Assembly: GCA_022483465.1 (NCBI GenBank)
Contig: JAKVNF010000004.1
Location: forward strand, 43,501 to 107,500
Direction of reading: 5' to 3'
From: Lachnospiraceae bacterium
GTDB lineage: Bacteria > Bacillota > Clostridia > Lachnospirales > Lachnospiraceae
Length of the DNA: 64,000 nt
Within the stretch, counting starts at the first letter, position 1. Each line of letters opens with the position of its first letter. A program made the translations under genes and the position numbers. Below are positions 9,542 through 18,944 of this stretch, in pieces. The notes under the pieces were generated by a model that had not been told where the DNA came from, searched no databases, and saw nothing but the letters and a program-made list of their open reading frames with translations.

Positions 9542-10266
9542 GTGGGCTATATTTACAAAAGGCGTTAGTTAAGAAACGGGTTGATAAGCGATCGCCTAGC
9601 ATGAGACCACTAATACCTCACTTTGAGCTCGAGCTGGGTACACTCCTATCCGTGCTGTGTTGCATCATGTAACAAAGCATCACCTAGATTGCCTAAACAC
9701 ATACACTCACTTGCCGAGTATGTGACTATAAATAACAAGATAGGCATTATGCGGAGAAGAAAAGAGCTCCAAATGGGGATTCTATATCTTCATCGGACAT
9801 TATCGCGTCGAGAGTTCACCATGGAGGTTGTGGTATGGAACCCATCAACCCGGTTCTTTACTAACGCCTTTACAAAAAAACCAAAAATGGAACAACGTAT
9901 GTTTATGACAATGTAAGCTATTGGCGTAAGGACATCAAACAGCCTCGCTCGAAGCGTAAACTGATTGGCAAGCTCGACCCGGATACAAGGGAAATCGTCC
10001 CTACCTCCGGAAGAGGCAGAAAGCGCAAGGTCCAGCCAGACAGCACTACAACTGTTGCAGTTACCACTGCTTCATCAGCACCAAAGGCCTCTGGATCAGG
10101 TTCACAAAACTCTGATGATCTCCGCTATCAATATGAGGAATGCCGACGTCAGCTTCTTGAAACACAGGCGGAACTGGCAAAGGCTCGAAGTCAGGCAGAC
10201 GCATACCGTGCAGAAGTTGAGAAGTTCAAGGCTGATCTGGAGTCCTTTTTCAGAAAGTACCATTGA
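9542..10266 (+). pseudogene. Accessory ORF of a two-gene IS4-like element, split by a 308-bp element
   Basis: The GTG at 9542 starts VGYIYK, then the 308-bp repeat copy 1 intervenes. Removing it and one target copy restores KKTKNGTTYVYDNVSYWR, continuing through KLIGKLDPDTREIVPT to a C-terminal coiled coil (LRYQYEECRRQLLETQAEL, residues about 90-130) and a TGA at 10266. The ancestral product would have about 139 residues. It precedes the DDE transposase by 50 bases and probably formed an operon with it. Its basic N-terminus and coiled coil suggest a DNA-binding or oligomerising accessory protein; that is inference. Confidence 0.7.
9561..9868 (+). repeat. 308-bp inverted-repeat element (MITE-like), copy 1
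   Basis: The ends are imperfect 25-bp inverted repeats, GGCGTTAGTTAAGAAACGGG at the left and the complement of GGCGTTAGTAAAGAACCGGG at the right. It is flanked by a direct repeat TTTACAAAA (9 bp, or 8 if one A belongs to the element). It lies inside the accessory ORF of an IS4-like element, in the gene's own orientation. It holds an internal imperfect hairpin (CACATAC/GTATGTG) and no credible gene. Confidence 0.9.
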
Positions 10267-10316
10267 CACTAGGAAAGCATTGCTCTCCTGGGTTTGTGCC
10301 ACGCGGCTGACAACTC

Positions 10317-11759
10317 ATGGCCGAATATCTGGAAAAGTCACTGCAGTCGTTCCGCTCCTGCTTCTTCAAGGAGAGGGCTTTCCGCTGGTTCGTCCTCGTC
10401 ATCCTCATGTTTATCCTGAGGGAGGATCACCTCGGAGTAACTTCAACCATCCGAGCTTTGTCACTAAACCATGGATGCTACGACACGCTCATCCACTTTT
10501 TCCATTCATCAGCCTATCAGACGCAGATGGTGAGGCTGGCGTGGTATCGTTTTGTCCGTGACTCGGCAAACTTTCTCCTGGCAGACGGCCGTACGATTCT
10601 CATAGGTGATGGAGTCAAGCAGTCCAAGGAAGCAAGATACATGCCGGGAGTAAAGAAGCTTCATCAGGAGTCGGAAGATTCCTCCAAGGGAGAGTACATC
10701 TTCGGCCACATGTTTGGCGCCATCGGCGTCCTCATTGGCACCAAACAGCATCACCTGTGCCTGCCACTCCACATGAGCATTCAGGACGGACTTCGAGATG
10801 CTGCAGGCTGGGAGAACAGCGGCATCAGTGCAGAAAGCCATGTGGTTCAGATCATCCGTAACGCTTATGATGCCGCCAGGACACTGGGAAGAAGCTTTCT
10901 GATCCTGGACCGTTACTTCCTGACTGTACCTGCCATCAGCGCGATGAATGAGCTGAACTCGTCAGATGGAGGCAATCGGATTGCCATCATCACCAAAGCA
11001 AAGAGGAATGTCATCGCTTACCGCCAGCCAATCCCGACACTCCGGAAAACCCGCGGCCGCCCCCGTAAGAAGGGAACACCCGTCAAACTGAACGACCTGT
11101 TTGATTCGAAGAAAAGTCATTTCGAGACCGAGGTCATGTACCTTTACGGGAGAAAACGGACCGTGCGCCATATGTATCTGGATCTTCTCTGGGGAACAAA
11201 GCTTTACCAGGAGCTCCGCTTTGTCCTCGTAGAGTACGAAGATGATGGAGGCCCCAAGCGGGGAATCCTTGTATGCACCGAAAAGTATGCGCCCAATCTC
11301 ATCATTACACTGTACGCATACAGATTTTCGATTGAAGAATTCTTCCGCGAATTCAAGCAACGCTTTGGAGGCTTCGGGTACCACTTCTGGACCAGAAGCA
11401 TTGCGAAGCTCAACCACTTCAAGAAGAAAGATGAGCCTGATCGTCTCAGCCATGTAAAGGATCCGGCAGCGCAGAAGAAGATCCTGAATACCGTCGACGC
11501 GATAGAGCGCTTCGTTCTGTTTGCAGAGATCGCCATGGGGCTTGTTCAGCTGATGACGTATCGGATCCAGGACGTCAGGAAGATACAGGACTTCCGGTAT
11601 GTGAGGACACAGAGAGATGGGTACATCTCAGAAGCTACGTTGTTGTACTATCTGCGCCACACATTTTTGGGCAGTTTGCTCTCGAGGCCGGAGTCCTTCC
11701 TAACCCGGTATATTTCTGCACTGCAGGCCCACTATTCGGATGAAGACCTGGTCTCATAG
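10317..11759 (+). CDS. IS4-like DDE transposase
   Basis: This 480-residue transposase reads through without a stop. Likely catalytic segments are ILIGDGVKQSK (first Asp, about residue 98), SFLILDRYFLT (second Asp) and YRFSIEEFFREFKQRFGGFG near residue 345, an IS4-type Y-x2-R-x3-E-x6-K signature. An RGRPRKKG basic patch lies near residue 245. The degenerate sequence at 37.7-38.6 kb is a diverged relative. The start at 10317 lies 50 bases after the accessory ORF. Family placement is from motifs only. Confidence 0.8.
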   Translation: MAEYLEKSLQSFRSCFFKERAFRWFVLVILMFILREDHLGVTSTIRALSLNHGCYDTLIHFFHSSAYQTQMVRLAWYRFVRDSANFLLADGRTILIGDGVKQSKEARYMPGVKKLHQESEDSSKGEYIFGHMFGAIGVLIGTKQHHLCLPLHMSIQDGLRDAAGWENSGISAESHVVQIIRNAYDAARTLGRSFLILDRYFLTVPAISAMNELNSSDGGNRIAIITKAKRNVIAYRQPIPTLRKTRGRPRKKGTPVKLNDLFDSKKSHFETEVMYLYGRKRTVRHMYLDLLWGTKLYQELRFVLVEYEDDGGPKRGILVCTEKYAPNLIITLYAYRFSIEEFFREFKQRFGGFGYHFWTRSIAKLNHFKKKDEPDRLSHVKDPAAQKKILNTVDAIERFVLFAEIAMGLVQLMTYRIQDVRKIQDFRYVRTQRDGYISEATLLYYLRHTFLGSLLSRPESFLTRYISALQAHYSDEDLVS

Positions 11760-12112
11760 GCGAAAAAGCAAGCAATAACTTAGCTTTTACAATAGAAGCA
11801 ATAACACTACTTTTAAAAGAGCTGGAGACGTTTGCGCTTTTTCAAGTCAAACTTTCAACTCTCCAGAATTCAAAAATTTCATTATAATAATTATTGCTTA
11901 GCATAGTTACATTATAGCATGTAATGGAGAGAAAGATGGTTGTCGTTAGCCATCTTTTTTCAGATAAACTTCAGGGAGGATATGACTCGGTGCGAGTCAT
12001 ACCCTCTCTGTTTCGGAACTATCTATTTCCCGACAGCCCCTATAATTCCTGTGTGACGGTTCAGTGTCTTCACAATGGCCACTGAACCGTTACTTTTTTG
12101 CTTTCTACAGGC
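11760..12112. other. Intergenic junction with three hairpins
   Basis: No gene is visible. Three structures are present: a terminator-like stem AAAGATGG/CCATCTTT followed by TTTTTTC (11932-11957), a 15-bp imperfect palindrome GGGAGGATATGACTC/GAGTCATACCCTCTC (11974-12007), and a palindrome ACGGTTCAGTG/CACTGAACCGT followed by TTACTTTTTT (12056-12090). The last belongs to a repeat family found through the AT-richer block. This is where the IS4-like element meets that block. Confidence 0.55.
12056..12090. repeat. Short palindromic repeat, copy a (also terminator-like)
   Basis: Arms ACGGTTCAGTG and CACTGAACCGT enclose a loop containing TTCACA. The right arm resembles the CTGAACAGTTAC arm of the copies further right. 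On the plus strand it is followed by T-rich sequence. Confidence 0.55.
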
Positions 12113-13179
12113 CTATTGAAAAATCATCTGCACAAATTCCGCAAAGCAGGGTCTCCACACATTCCGGTCATGTCCGCCGGGATAGATTTTCCTGATTTCA
12201 TGAACCCCTTTCTCCTGGATGATCGCATCCTCTTCCAAAAATCTGGAAAGGAAACAATCATTATTTCCGATACAGCGGAAAAAAGTATGAAAATAATTAT
12301 TAAAATCCGGATCGTCCATTGCCTTCAGATAGGTCTGCTCATAAGGTTTTCCTCCAACCGCATCCCGTTCCGGATTCCCTTCGATGTTGTCTCTTATAAA
12401 ACCTGAGAAAATGCCAACTTCACTGAACAGATCGGGATGATCGCATATCGTCCGGGTTGTCTGTACAGAGCCCATAGACAAGCCAGCCATACCTTTCTTT
12501 TCCTTACAACCGCCAAACTGATATTTTTTCTCTACCATCGGAATAATTTCCTCTACCAGCATCCGTTCCAGCAAAACATGGTTTAATCGTTCTTCTGAAC
12601 CGACCTTTTCCTGTACCATACCGTCACTCATCACAAGTGCAAAAGGTTTTATTTTCCCATTTCAATCAGGTTATCCAGTATGATATTGGCTTTTCCAGTT
12701 GTTGTCCAGGAAATCTCACTCTCACCGAATCCATGCTGCAGATACAGAACCGGAAGGCCTGCAGATGGTACGCATGGTGGGAGGTAAACGATGAATCGTT
12801 CCCAGTTATTGAAAATCTCAGACTTATAGAATTCATGTGTCAGCGTTCCATGTGGGATATCACGAATCTCAGCCAGCTTCTTTTCATCCGGCAGTTCAAT
12901 ATAGTTATATAAGCGGCCATATCCGTGTCCGATCGGCAGCTCAGGAAGCAGAACCTCCTGTCTGTCCACACAGATCTGCACATAATTCACAGCTGTGGTA
13001 AATGGGAGTTCCAGGATCCACTTTTCTCCGTCTTTTGCAAATGAATAGGTTCTGTCATCCCATTTTAAAGAAAGCTCTTTTACGTTCTCACAGTCCAGCT
13101 GCAAAAATACTTTCCGTCTTTTCGAAAAAGTATACTCTTTTGTTCCATATTTCACCTCTAGAATTTCATCTGTTTGCAT
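12113..13179 (-). pseudogene. CE1-type carbohydrate esterase, frameshifted
   Basis: The gene would encode an enterochelin-esterase/feruloyl-esterase-like hydrolase that removes ester groups from plant polysaccharide. The N-terminal 100 residues look like a beta-sandwich (CBM48/E-set type: LKWDDRTYSFAKDGEKWILEL). The alpha/beta-hydrolase part follows, with LPVLYLQHGFGESEISW, nucleophile GLSMGS and a late histidine in YPGGHDRNVW. The frame breaks at about 12645, where GGAAAATAA has lost one A: restoring it gives MGKIKPFALVMSDGM. The ATG at 13179 overlaps the end of the GH28 gene by 22 bases, so the two were translationally coupled. A sequencing error in the A-run is possible. Confidence 0.75.
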
Positions 13180-14859
13180 GTTCTGACGCCATTGACATAA
13201 ATATCGTTTGCCAGTTCTGTGACAAGCCGCATATCCTGCCAGATTGAACACTTTTCTCCCATAAAGGTAATGTTATCAAAGTGAATATCATGGACACGCA
13301 CTTCTTCTGTCGGTGTCTGGAATCCACGGATCGTGGAAACCGGGATATCTCCGTTTAATACCTGAATATTGTCAAAATAGATGTCATGGATTTCCCCTTT
13401 CGCAATCTGCTCTGTGTATCTGCAAAGCAGAACCTTGATATCAAACAGTTTCTGTTCCGCCTGCTCTACTCTGATATTTTTATAATGGATGTCATGAACG
13501 TGGCCTCCGTCTGCCTGATGGATAGAAAGTGCAGCACCGCCCATATTTCCTTCGTACTGGCAGTGGATAATATCACAGTCTTCGAATACCAGATCATGAA
13601 TCTCACTCTGAAGAGCATAACCAAGCTCTATGGCATTGCCTGGCTCTGCATTCCAGATCACGTTATTGTGAACGCGCACTTTTGTTACATCTCTTACTGT
13701 TGAAGGATCTTCAAACAATCCCTGCGATTTGATACAGATACTGTCATCGGTGGAACGGACAAAGCAGTTTTTCACCTCTACATCCTGGCTGCTGGTGATA
13801 TCAATTCCGTCTCCTGTTACGATTCTTGACATGATGTTCATATCGTCAATGACAACATGATCACAGGCTGCCGGAACCACATGCCAGGATGGTCCGTCTA
13901 CTGCAGTAATTCCTTTTGGCGTTAGTAAAGAACCGGGTTGATGGGTTCCATACCACAACCTCCATGGTGAACTCTCGACGCGATAATGTCCGATGAAGAT
14001 ATAGAATCCCCATTTGGAGCTCTTTTCTTCTCCGCATAATGCCTATCTTGTTATTTATAGTCACATACTCGGCAAGTGAGTGTATGTGTTTAGGCAATCT
14101 AGGTGATGCTTTGTTACATGATGCAACACAGCACGGATAGGAGTGTACCCAGCTCGAGCTCAAAGTGAGGTATTAGTGGTCTCATGCTAGGCGATCGCTT
14201 ATCAACCCGTTTCTTAACTAACGCCTTCCTTTTAAAAGGATTTTCTTACACCACTTGATGTAGATAAAGAAACGATGTGCATTGCTGTCCGGCAGATGCC
14301 AGCAGGCTCCGTTGACAATTCCGTTTCCCACGATGGAAATATTTTCGCTGTGTTCTGCATATATGCATCCGGAAACAACAGCTCCTTCCTCGATATAAAC
14401 CGTATCATTTGATTTCAGGGTAAGAACTCCTACATTATATGCTTTACCTTTTTCAAAACATATGGTGGTATTTTCCGGTTTTTCGATTCTGCGAGAACAG
14501 AATACAAACAGGGCATCATGAAGCCCCCCGTCTGTCTCTACTGTGAATTTTCACGGTTCATCCAGATGAATACGTACTGTCCCTCCTTTTATGGAAGGTG
14601 CTATTCCGAAACTGGTGGGCCGGATGGCCAGTTCCTTAAATGGTGTATGGATAGAAATTTCCAGATCATATGCTTCATTATCTACTACTACTACATAATC
14701 GAATGAGTCTGTATGGTATACCACACGCTCTGTTCCGTTGCAGATCACACTGTATTTTTCTGATTTTTCCAGCTCATCTACAGAATTCAGGGTAAATCTC
14801 GGTTCCTCAATCGGATCCGGATTGGGATAATAAATCAAATCTTTTTCAAAATCTTTCAT
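13158..14859 (-). pseudogene. GH28 polygalacturonase-like enzyme, split by repeat copy 2 and a nonsense codon
   Basis: A right-handed beta-helix pectinase-type hydrolase. The N-terminal part (14859 down to the insertion) has an Ig-like start and a GAVVSGCIYAEHSENISIVG beta-helix segment. The C-terminal part has TGDGIDITSSQDVEVKNC and STDDSICIKS, matching the GH28 acid residues. Two lesions are seen. An in-frame TGA at 14551-14553 follows HLDEP; the reading continues in frame as KFTVETDGG, so one changed codon explains it. The 308-bp element at 13918-14225 is flanked by TTCCTTTT on both sides, and removing it restores ILLKGITAVDG. It belongs to the plant-glycan locus. Confidence 0.8.
13918..14225 (-). 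repeat. 308-bp inverted-repeat element, copy 2
   Basis: Same length and ends as the other copies, reading on the minus strand like the GH28 gene it interrupts. The flanking direct repeat is TTCCTTTT (8 bp). Confidence 0.92.
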
Positions 14860-14898
14860 CAGTCTCTTCCTTCTCCTTATACTTAAACTGTATCGATA

Positions 14899-16693
14899 AA
14901 TTTAGGGACGCTATTACGCCAGCTAGGTAAGCTAAAAGTAATCCCGATTTTCATTAATATCTCAACGTTTTTCGTGTAAAAGAAATTGCATTGCAAGCAC
15001 GATTGTGTCACATTTATGGCGTACCTAAATAGGTACGCCATGGGGAAAGCAGAATGAACACAGTTGCTTCTAATGCAAAACCGGATTTTGTGGTCAATTT
15101 TCAAAGGCCTGCCAATACCGAGATCAAGCATATCAGCGGTCACTGGTACCTATATGAGCGTACCAGCAAGTATGATCCAAAGATCAAGCGCTCAAGAAAG
15201 GTCTCCGGAAGATGTCTTGGCAAAATCACAGAGAGCGGTCTTGTGCCAAGCAGGAATAAGACTGCCGAAATTCTGAGGGCCTCTCTTCCTTCTTATCACC
15301 TGAATGATGTTGTGGAAGTAGGCGCAGTAAATTACTTTTATCAGCGTACCGCGAAAATGCGGGACAGACTGAAAAGTTTTTTCCCGGACAACTGGCAGAT
15401 GATCTTTACGGTCGTGCTGCTGCGAACAATCTATGATGCCAGGTTCAGAAGACTCGAAGTCCATTATGAGAATAGCATCCTGTCCTATCTGTATCCGGAT
15501 ATGGTGTTTACACCGCCTGCTGTAAAGAACTTTCTTACAGAACTTGGACACCAGAGAGACTCGATCTCATCCTATATGAAAGAATCCCTGAACCAAATGG
15601 GTGACCGTTTTGTCCTCTTTGACGGCCATCGGCTTCTATCCGCTTCCAAGACTATGGAAAATGCAGAAGTCGGGTATGACTCAAAATGCCGATATAAGCC
15701 ACAGATCAACGTGATTTATTTGTATACCCTGGGAGAAAACACCGGGTTCCCGGCTTACTATAAGCAGTACATCGGAAGCACCCCGGATATCAGTGCGTAT
15801 ACGGACATCCTGAAGGAGAGCGGTCTCAATGGAAACGGCAATGTCGTAACGGTTGTCACGGACAAGGGTTTTGCCAGCAGCGAAAGCTTCGAAATCCTGG
15901 AAGACAGCGGGCTCAAATACATCGAACCGCTCAAGCGCGGAAATCAGTATGTCAGCGGAAAGGTTCCGTCCTCTCCATCGGATTATGATGATCTGTTCAA
16001 TTATCACAACCGGGCTGTGCAGTCCAAAAAGATATCCAGTGAAAATGGTGTCGATATATATTTGCTTTTCGACACTCAGCTCTTCGAAGATGAAATTTCT
16101 GACTTAGCATCCAGAACAGAGAAGCATAACAACACAGTAGAGGCCAGCCGCTCAAGAGAGGCAAAGCGTCGGAGTAACAACAAAGGCAGGCTCACAGATG
16201 AGCAACTTGCCGAATTGGCCCCCCTTACAGTAAAGGATGTACTTGCCGACAAACAGGAAATGGGCACCATTACCATCAAAACGAACCGGACGGATTTGAA
16301 TGGTGAACAGATCTACGCAATCTGGAAGCAACGTCAGAACATCGAACAGTATTTCAAGACCTATGACGATACACTCGACTATGAGTCATCCTACATGAGA
16401 GATAATTCATCCGAAGAAGCGTGGCTTTTCCTAAACCATTTGTCCTGCACAATTGGAATCAGTGCCATAGAGGAGATCAACTCGATTGGACAGTCGAAGG
16501 ATATCTCTCTCAAGGATCTGATTCAGACGCTGCGGAAAATCAGTGCATGCAGGATCGATGAAAAATGGACCATTCCGCCGGTAAAGCGGTCAGTGCAGAC
16601 GCTAGGGAATAAACTGGGGGTAGATTTAGTACACCTTGTTATCCCTTTACAGGAAACTACAAAATCCACAAGCAATCCGTAGCGTACCTAAAT
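14899..16693. mobile_element. IS1634-like insertion sequence
   Basis: The ends carry short inverted repeats: ATTTAGGGACGCTA at the left (about 14900) and the complement of ATTTAGGTACGCT at the right (about 16681-16693). It holds a single transposase gene on the plus strand. It separates GH3 from GH28 in the carbohydrate locus. I could not define a target duplication with confidence. Confidence 0.65.
15054..16682 (+). CDS. IS1634-like DDE transposase
   Basis: This 542-residue transposase of the IS4 superfamily begins with a short domain (YLYERTSKYDPKIKRSRKVS) shared with other two-part IS4-like proteins. Candidate acidic residues are in VLFDGHRLLSA, VTVVTDKGFASS and the late IWKQRQNIEQYFKTYDD segment (glutamate near residue 430). 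The product is uninterrupted. The ATG follows a GGGGAAAG site. Family level is inferred from layout. Confidence 0.8.
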   Translation: MNTVASNAKPDFVVNFQRPANTEIKHISGHWYLYERTSKYDPKIKRSRKVSGRCLGKITESGLVPSRNKTAEILRASLPSYHLNDVVEVGAVNYFYQRTAKMRDRLKSFFPDNWQMIFTVVLLRTIYDARFRRLEVHYENSILSYLYPDMVFTPPAVKNFLTELGHQRDSISSYMKESLNQMGDRFVLFDGHRLLSASKTMENAEVGYDSKCRYKPQINVIYLYTLGENTGFPAYYKQYIGSTPDISAYTDILKESGLNGNGNVVTVVTDKGFASSESFEILEDSGLKYIEPLKRGNQYVSGKVPSSPSDYDDLFNYHNRAVQSKKISSENGVDIYLLFDTQLFEDEISDLASRTEKHNNTVEASRSREAKRRSNNKGRLTDEQLAELAPLTVKDVLADKQEMGTITIKTNRTDLNGEQIYAIWKQRQNIEQYFKTYDDTLDYESSYMRDNSSEEAWLFLNHLSCTIGISAIEEINSIGQSKDISLKDLIQTLRKISACRIDEKWTIPPVKRSVQTLGNKLGVDLVHLVIPLQETTKSTSNP

Positions 16694-16707
16694 CATACCG
16701 TTACAGC

Positions 16708-18861
16708 TTAAATATATATCTCACTGCTCCCCCATTCATGGTCACTGCTGTTTCCTGCACTGATTCGAAGTTTCATTCCGTTGCTGACGATTTCCATATT
16801 TTTACCATAATAAGAAAATTCTTTCGGATCAATATAGAAATCCACATTTTTCTTTTCGCCCGGATTAAGAAAGACTTTTTGAAAACGGGCAAGTTCTTTC
16901 TTCGGACGCACCACAGATGCATGTAAGATTTCGTAATAACACTGAACGACCTCTGCCCCCGCAACATTGCCTGTGTTACTTACCTTACAATGGACATGCA
17001 CTCTTTTGTCCTGTTCTATCTTGACTTCAACATCCGAAATATCAAACTCTGTATAGGATAATCCAAAACCAAATGGATATAATGGTGTATTGGGAATATC
17101 CATATATCTGCTGGTGAAACGGTTCTCCAGGTTATCCGCAGTAAGCACATGTCCGGTTTTTATATCCCAGTAACTGATCGGCACCTGTCCCACACACCAG
17201 GGAATACTTACAGCCAGTTTTCCCGAAGGATTGGTTATACCATACACAAGATCTGTGATTGCTTTCGCTCCCATGGTTCCCGGTCTCCATGCCATGATGA
17301 CGGCCCTGGATTTTTCTGAGATTCTCCGCAGATCCAGCGGTCTTCCTGAGATGACCACTGTGACGATATTATCTGTGCGTTTTGCTATTTTTTCAAAAAG
17401 CATCTGCTGCTCTTCCGGTAAAGTCAGAAATGCTCTGCTGGCAGCCTCTCCGGACTGAGATTCATGTTCCCCAAGTACACATACAACTGTATCTTCCCGG
17501 GTTATCGTTTCCAGCCACTGCTCATCCGTTTCCTCATCCGAACACTCTTGTTCCACCTGCCAGATCTTACATTCTTCCCCGGTAAGCATCCTGCATCCAG
17601 GAATACATTCCCCATTGATCTGTTTATTTTGAAGAATGTCTTCGATCGTTTCAACGGACTCATGCTCACCAAAGATTGCCCAGCGGCTCAGGAATTCCCT
17701 GGATGTCACATAAGGTCCTGCCCAGATGACTTTCTGTTTCTGGCTCAAAGGCAAAATTTTTTCATTTTTCAAAAGGACACAGCTTTCGCTGGCCATCTGA
17801 TATGCTTTCGTCCGGTTATACAGCGTAAGTTTTTCACTTTTTCCGAGACCTGCAAAGGGATTTTCAAAAAGTCCCAGCTGATTTTTCATCATCAAAACCC
17901 GGAATGCGCTTTCGTCGATAAAGGATTCCGGAATCTGCCCGTTTTTCACCAGTTCTTCCAGTCGGAACATATAAGCAGGACTCATCATATCTATATCCAC
18001 TCCGGCTTCTATAGCCTGAACCGTCGCTTCATCCATATCGGCTGCCACACCCTGTTCTTCCAGCTGTCCGATGGCACCCCAGTCTGAGATCACCGTGCCA
18101 TCAAATCCTTCTTTATCCCGCAAAAGGTCTCTGAGAAGTTCCTTATTCCCACTGATCGGTTTTCGGTCTATGGCATTAAAAGCGGTCATAACCATAGCAG
18201 GTTTTGCCTTCAAAGCCATGCGGAAAGGTTTTACATACTGTTCCAGGAATGTCCGTTGGGATATTTCAACATCGTTATATTCCCGGCCTGCATTCACTGC
18301 TCCGTAACCTGCAAAATGTTTCAGACATGCTGCGATTCCTTCATCGCTTTTCTGCTGATAGCCGTCTACCATGGCCTCTCCCATGACGCCGTTCACATAG
18401 GGATCTTCACCAAAGGACTCCATCATCCTGCCCCAACGGGGATCCCTTGAAACATCGATCATCGGAGAAAAGGTTGCCTTAAGTCCTTCGGAAGATGCCT
18501 CTGAGGCAGCTATCGCTGCTGCCTCAGACACCAGTTCCGGATGAAAGGAACATGCCTGCCCCAGCGGAATCGGAAAAATAGTCCGACACCCATGGATCAC
18601 ATCTGCCATAAAGAGAAGAGGAATATGATGGGGATGCTGCTCCATATATTTGCTCTGAATATCATATATTTTTTCTTTACCGATCACTCCCAGCACGGAG
18701 CCCGCATACTGAATGACCCATTCCGGCGGTAATTGTTCGCCGACAACACCGGTAAGCACTGCCTCTTTGTCAAAATACACACCGGTAAGCTGTACCATCT
18801 GTCCTATTTTTTCCTGCAAAGACATTTCCGACAGCAATTGTTGCAATTTATGTATTTCCAT
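16708..18861 (-). CDS. GH3 beta-glucosidase-type glycoside hydrolase
   Basis: This 717-residue enzyme probably releases terminal sugars from beta-linked oligosaccharides. Segments typical of GH3 occur in order: RDPRWGRMMESFGEDPY, then KHFAGYGAVNAGREY, then the nucleophile segment GTVISDWGAI (Asp about 258). The second alpha/beta domain includes VVISGRPLDLR and YGITNPSGKLAVSIP, and a C-terminal fibronectin-III-like domain contains YPFGFGLSYTEF and NPGEKKNV. There is no signal peptide, so it is presumably cytoplasmic and acts on imported oligosaccharides. The ATG has AAGGAG. It appears intact, but transposons now isolate it on both sides. Confidence 0.92.
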   Translation of the reverse strand: MEIHKLQQLLSEMSLQEKIGQMVQLTGVYFDKEAVLTGVVGEQLPPEWVIQYAGSVLGVIGKEKIYDIQSKYMEQHPHHIPLLFMADVIHGCRTIFPIPLGQACSFHPELVSEAAAIAASEASSEGLKATFSPMIDVSRDPRWGRMMESFGEDPYVNGVMGEAMVDGYQQKSDEGIAACLKHFAGYGAVNAGREYNDVEISQRTFLEQYVKPFRMALKAKPAMVMTAFNAIDRKPISGNKELLRDLLRDKEGFDGTVISDWGAIGQLEEQGVAADMDEATVQAIEAGVDIDMMSPAYMFRLEELVKNGQIPESFIDESAFRVLMMKNQLGLFENPFAGLGKSEKLTLYNRTKAYQMASESCVLLKNEKILPLSQKQKVIWAGPYVTSREFLSRWAIFGEHESVETIEDILQNKQINGECIPGCRMLTGEECKIWQVEQECSDEETDEQWLETITREDTVVCVLGEHESQSGEAASRAFLTLPEEQQMLFEKIAKRTDNIVTVVISGRPLDLRRISEKSRAVIMAWRPGTMGAKAITDLVYGITNPSGKLAVSIPWCVGQVPISYWDIKTGHVLTADNLENRFTSRYMDIPNTPLYPFGFGLSYTEFDISDVEVKIEQDKRVHVHCKVSNTGNVAGAEVVQCYYEILHASVVRPKKELARFQKVFLNPGEKKNVDFYIDPKEFSYYGKNMEIVSNGMKLRISAGNSSDHEWGSSEIYI

Positions 18862-18886
18862 GATTACTCCTTATGTTTGATCTGTT

Positions 18887-18913
18887 GTAACTGTGAAGGT
18901 ACCGAACAGTTAC
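18887..18913. repeat. Short palindromic repeat, copy b
   Basis: Arms GTAACTGT and ACAGTTAC flank a core with GAAGGTACCGA. It lies just upstream of GH3. Nearly the same unit occurs at 26490-26516. Confidence 0.7.
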
Positions 18914-18944
18914 CATCTGTTTTTTCATTTTTTTCCACTATGGG

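Noticed and set aside
9623..9868. An 82-codon frame inside each 308-bp element (begins SSSWVHSYPCC)
   Set aside because: It begins at TTG without a ribosome binding site, runs off the element's end and shows no recognisable fold. Its presence in all copies follows from their identity.
11974..12007. Riboswitch or T-box before the esterase region
   Set aside because: It is a single long imperfect palindrome without conserved riboswitch elements, and it lies downstream, not upstream, of the minus-strand genes.
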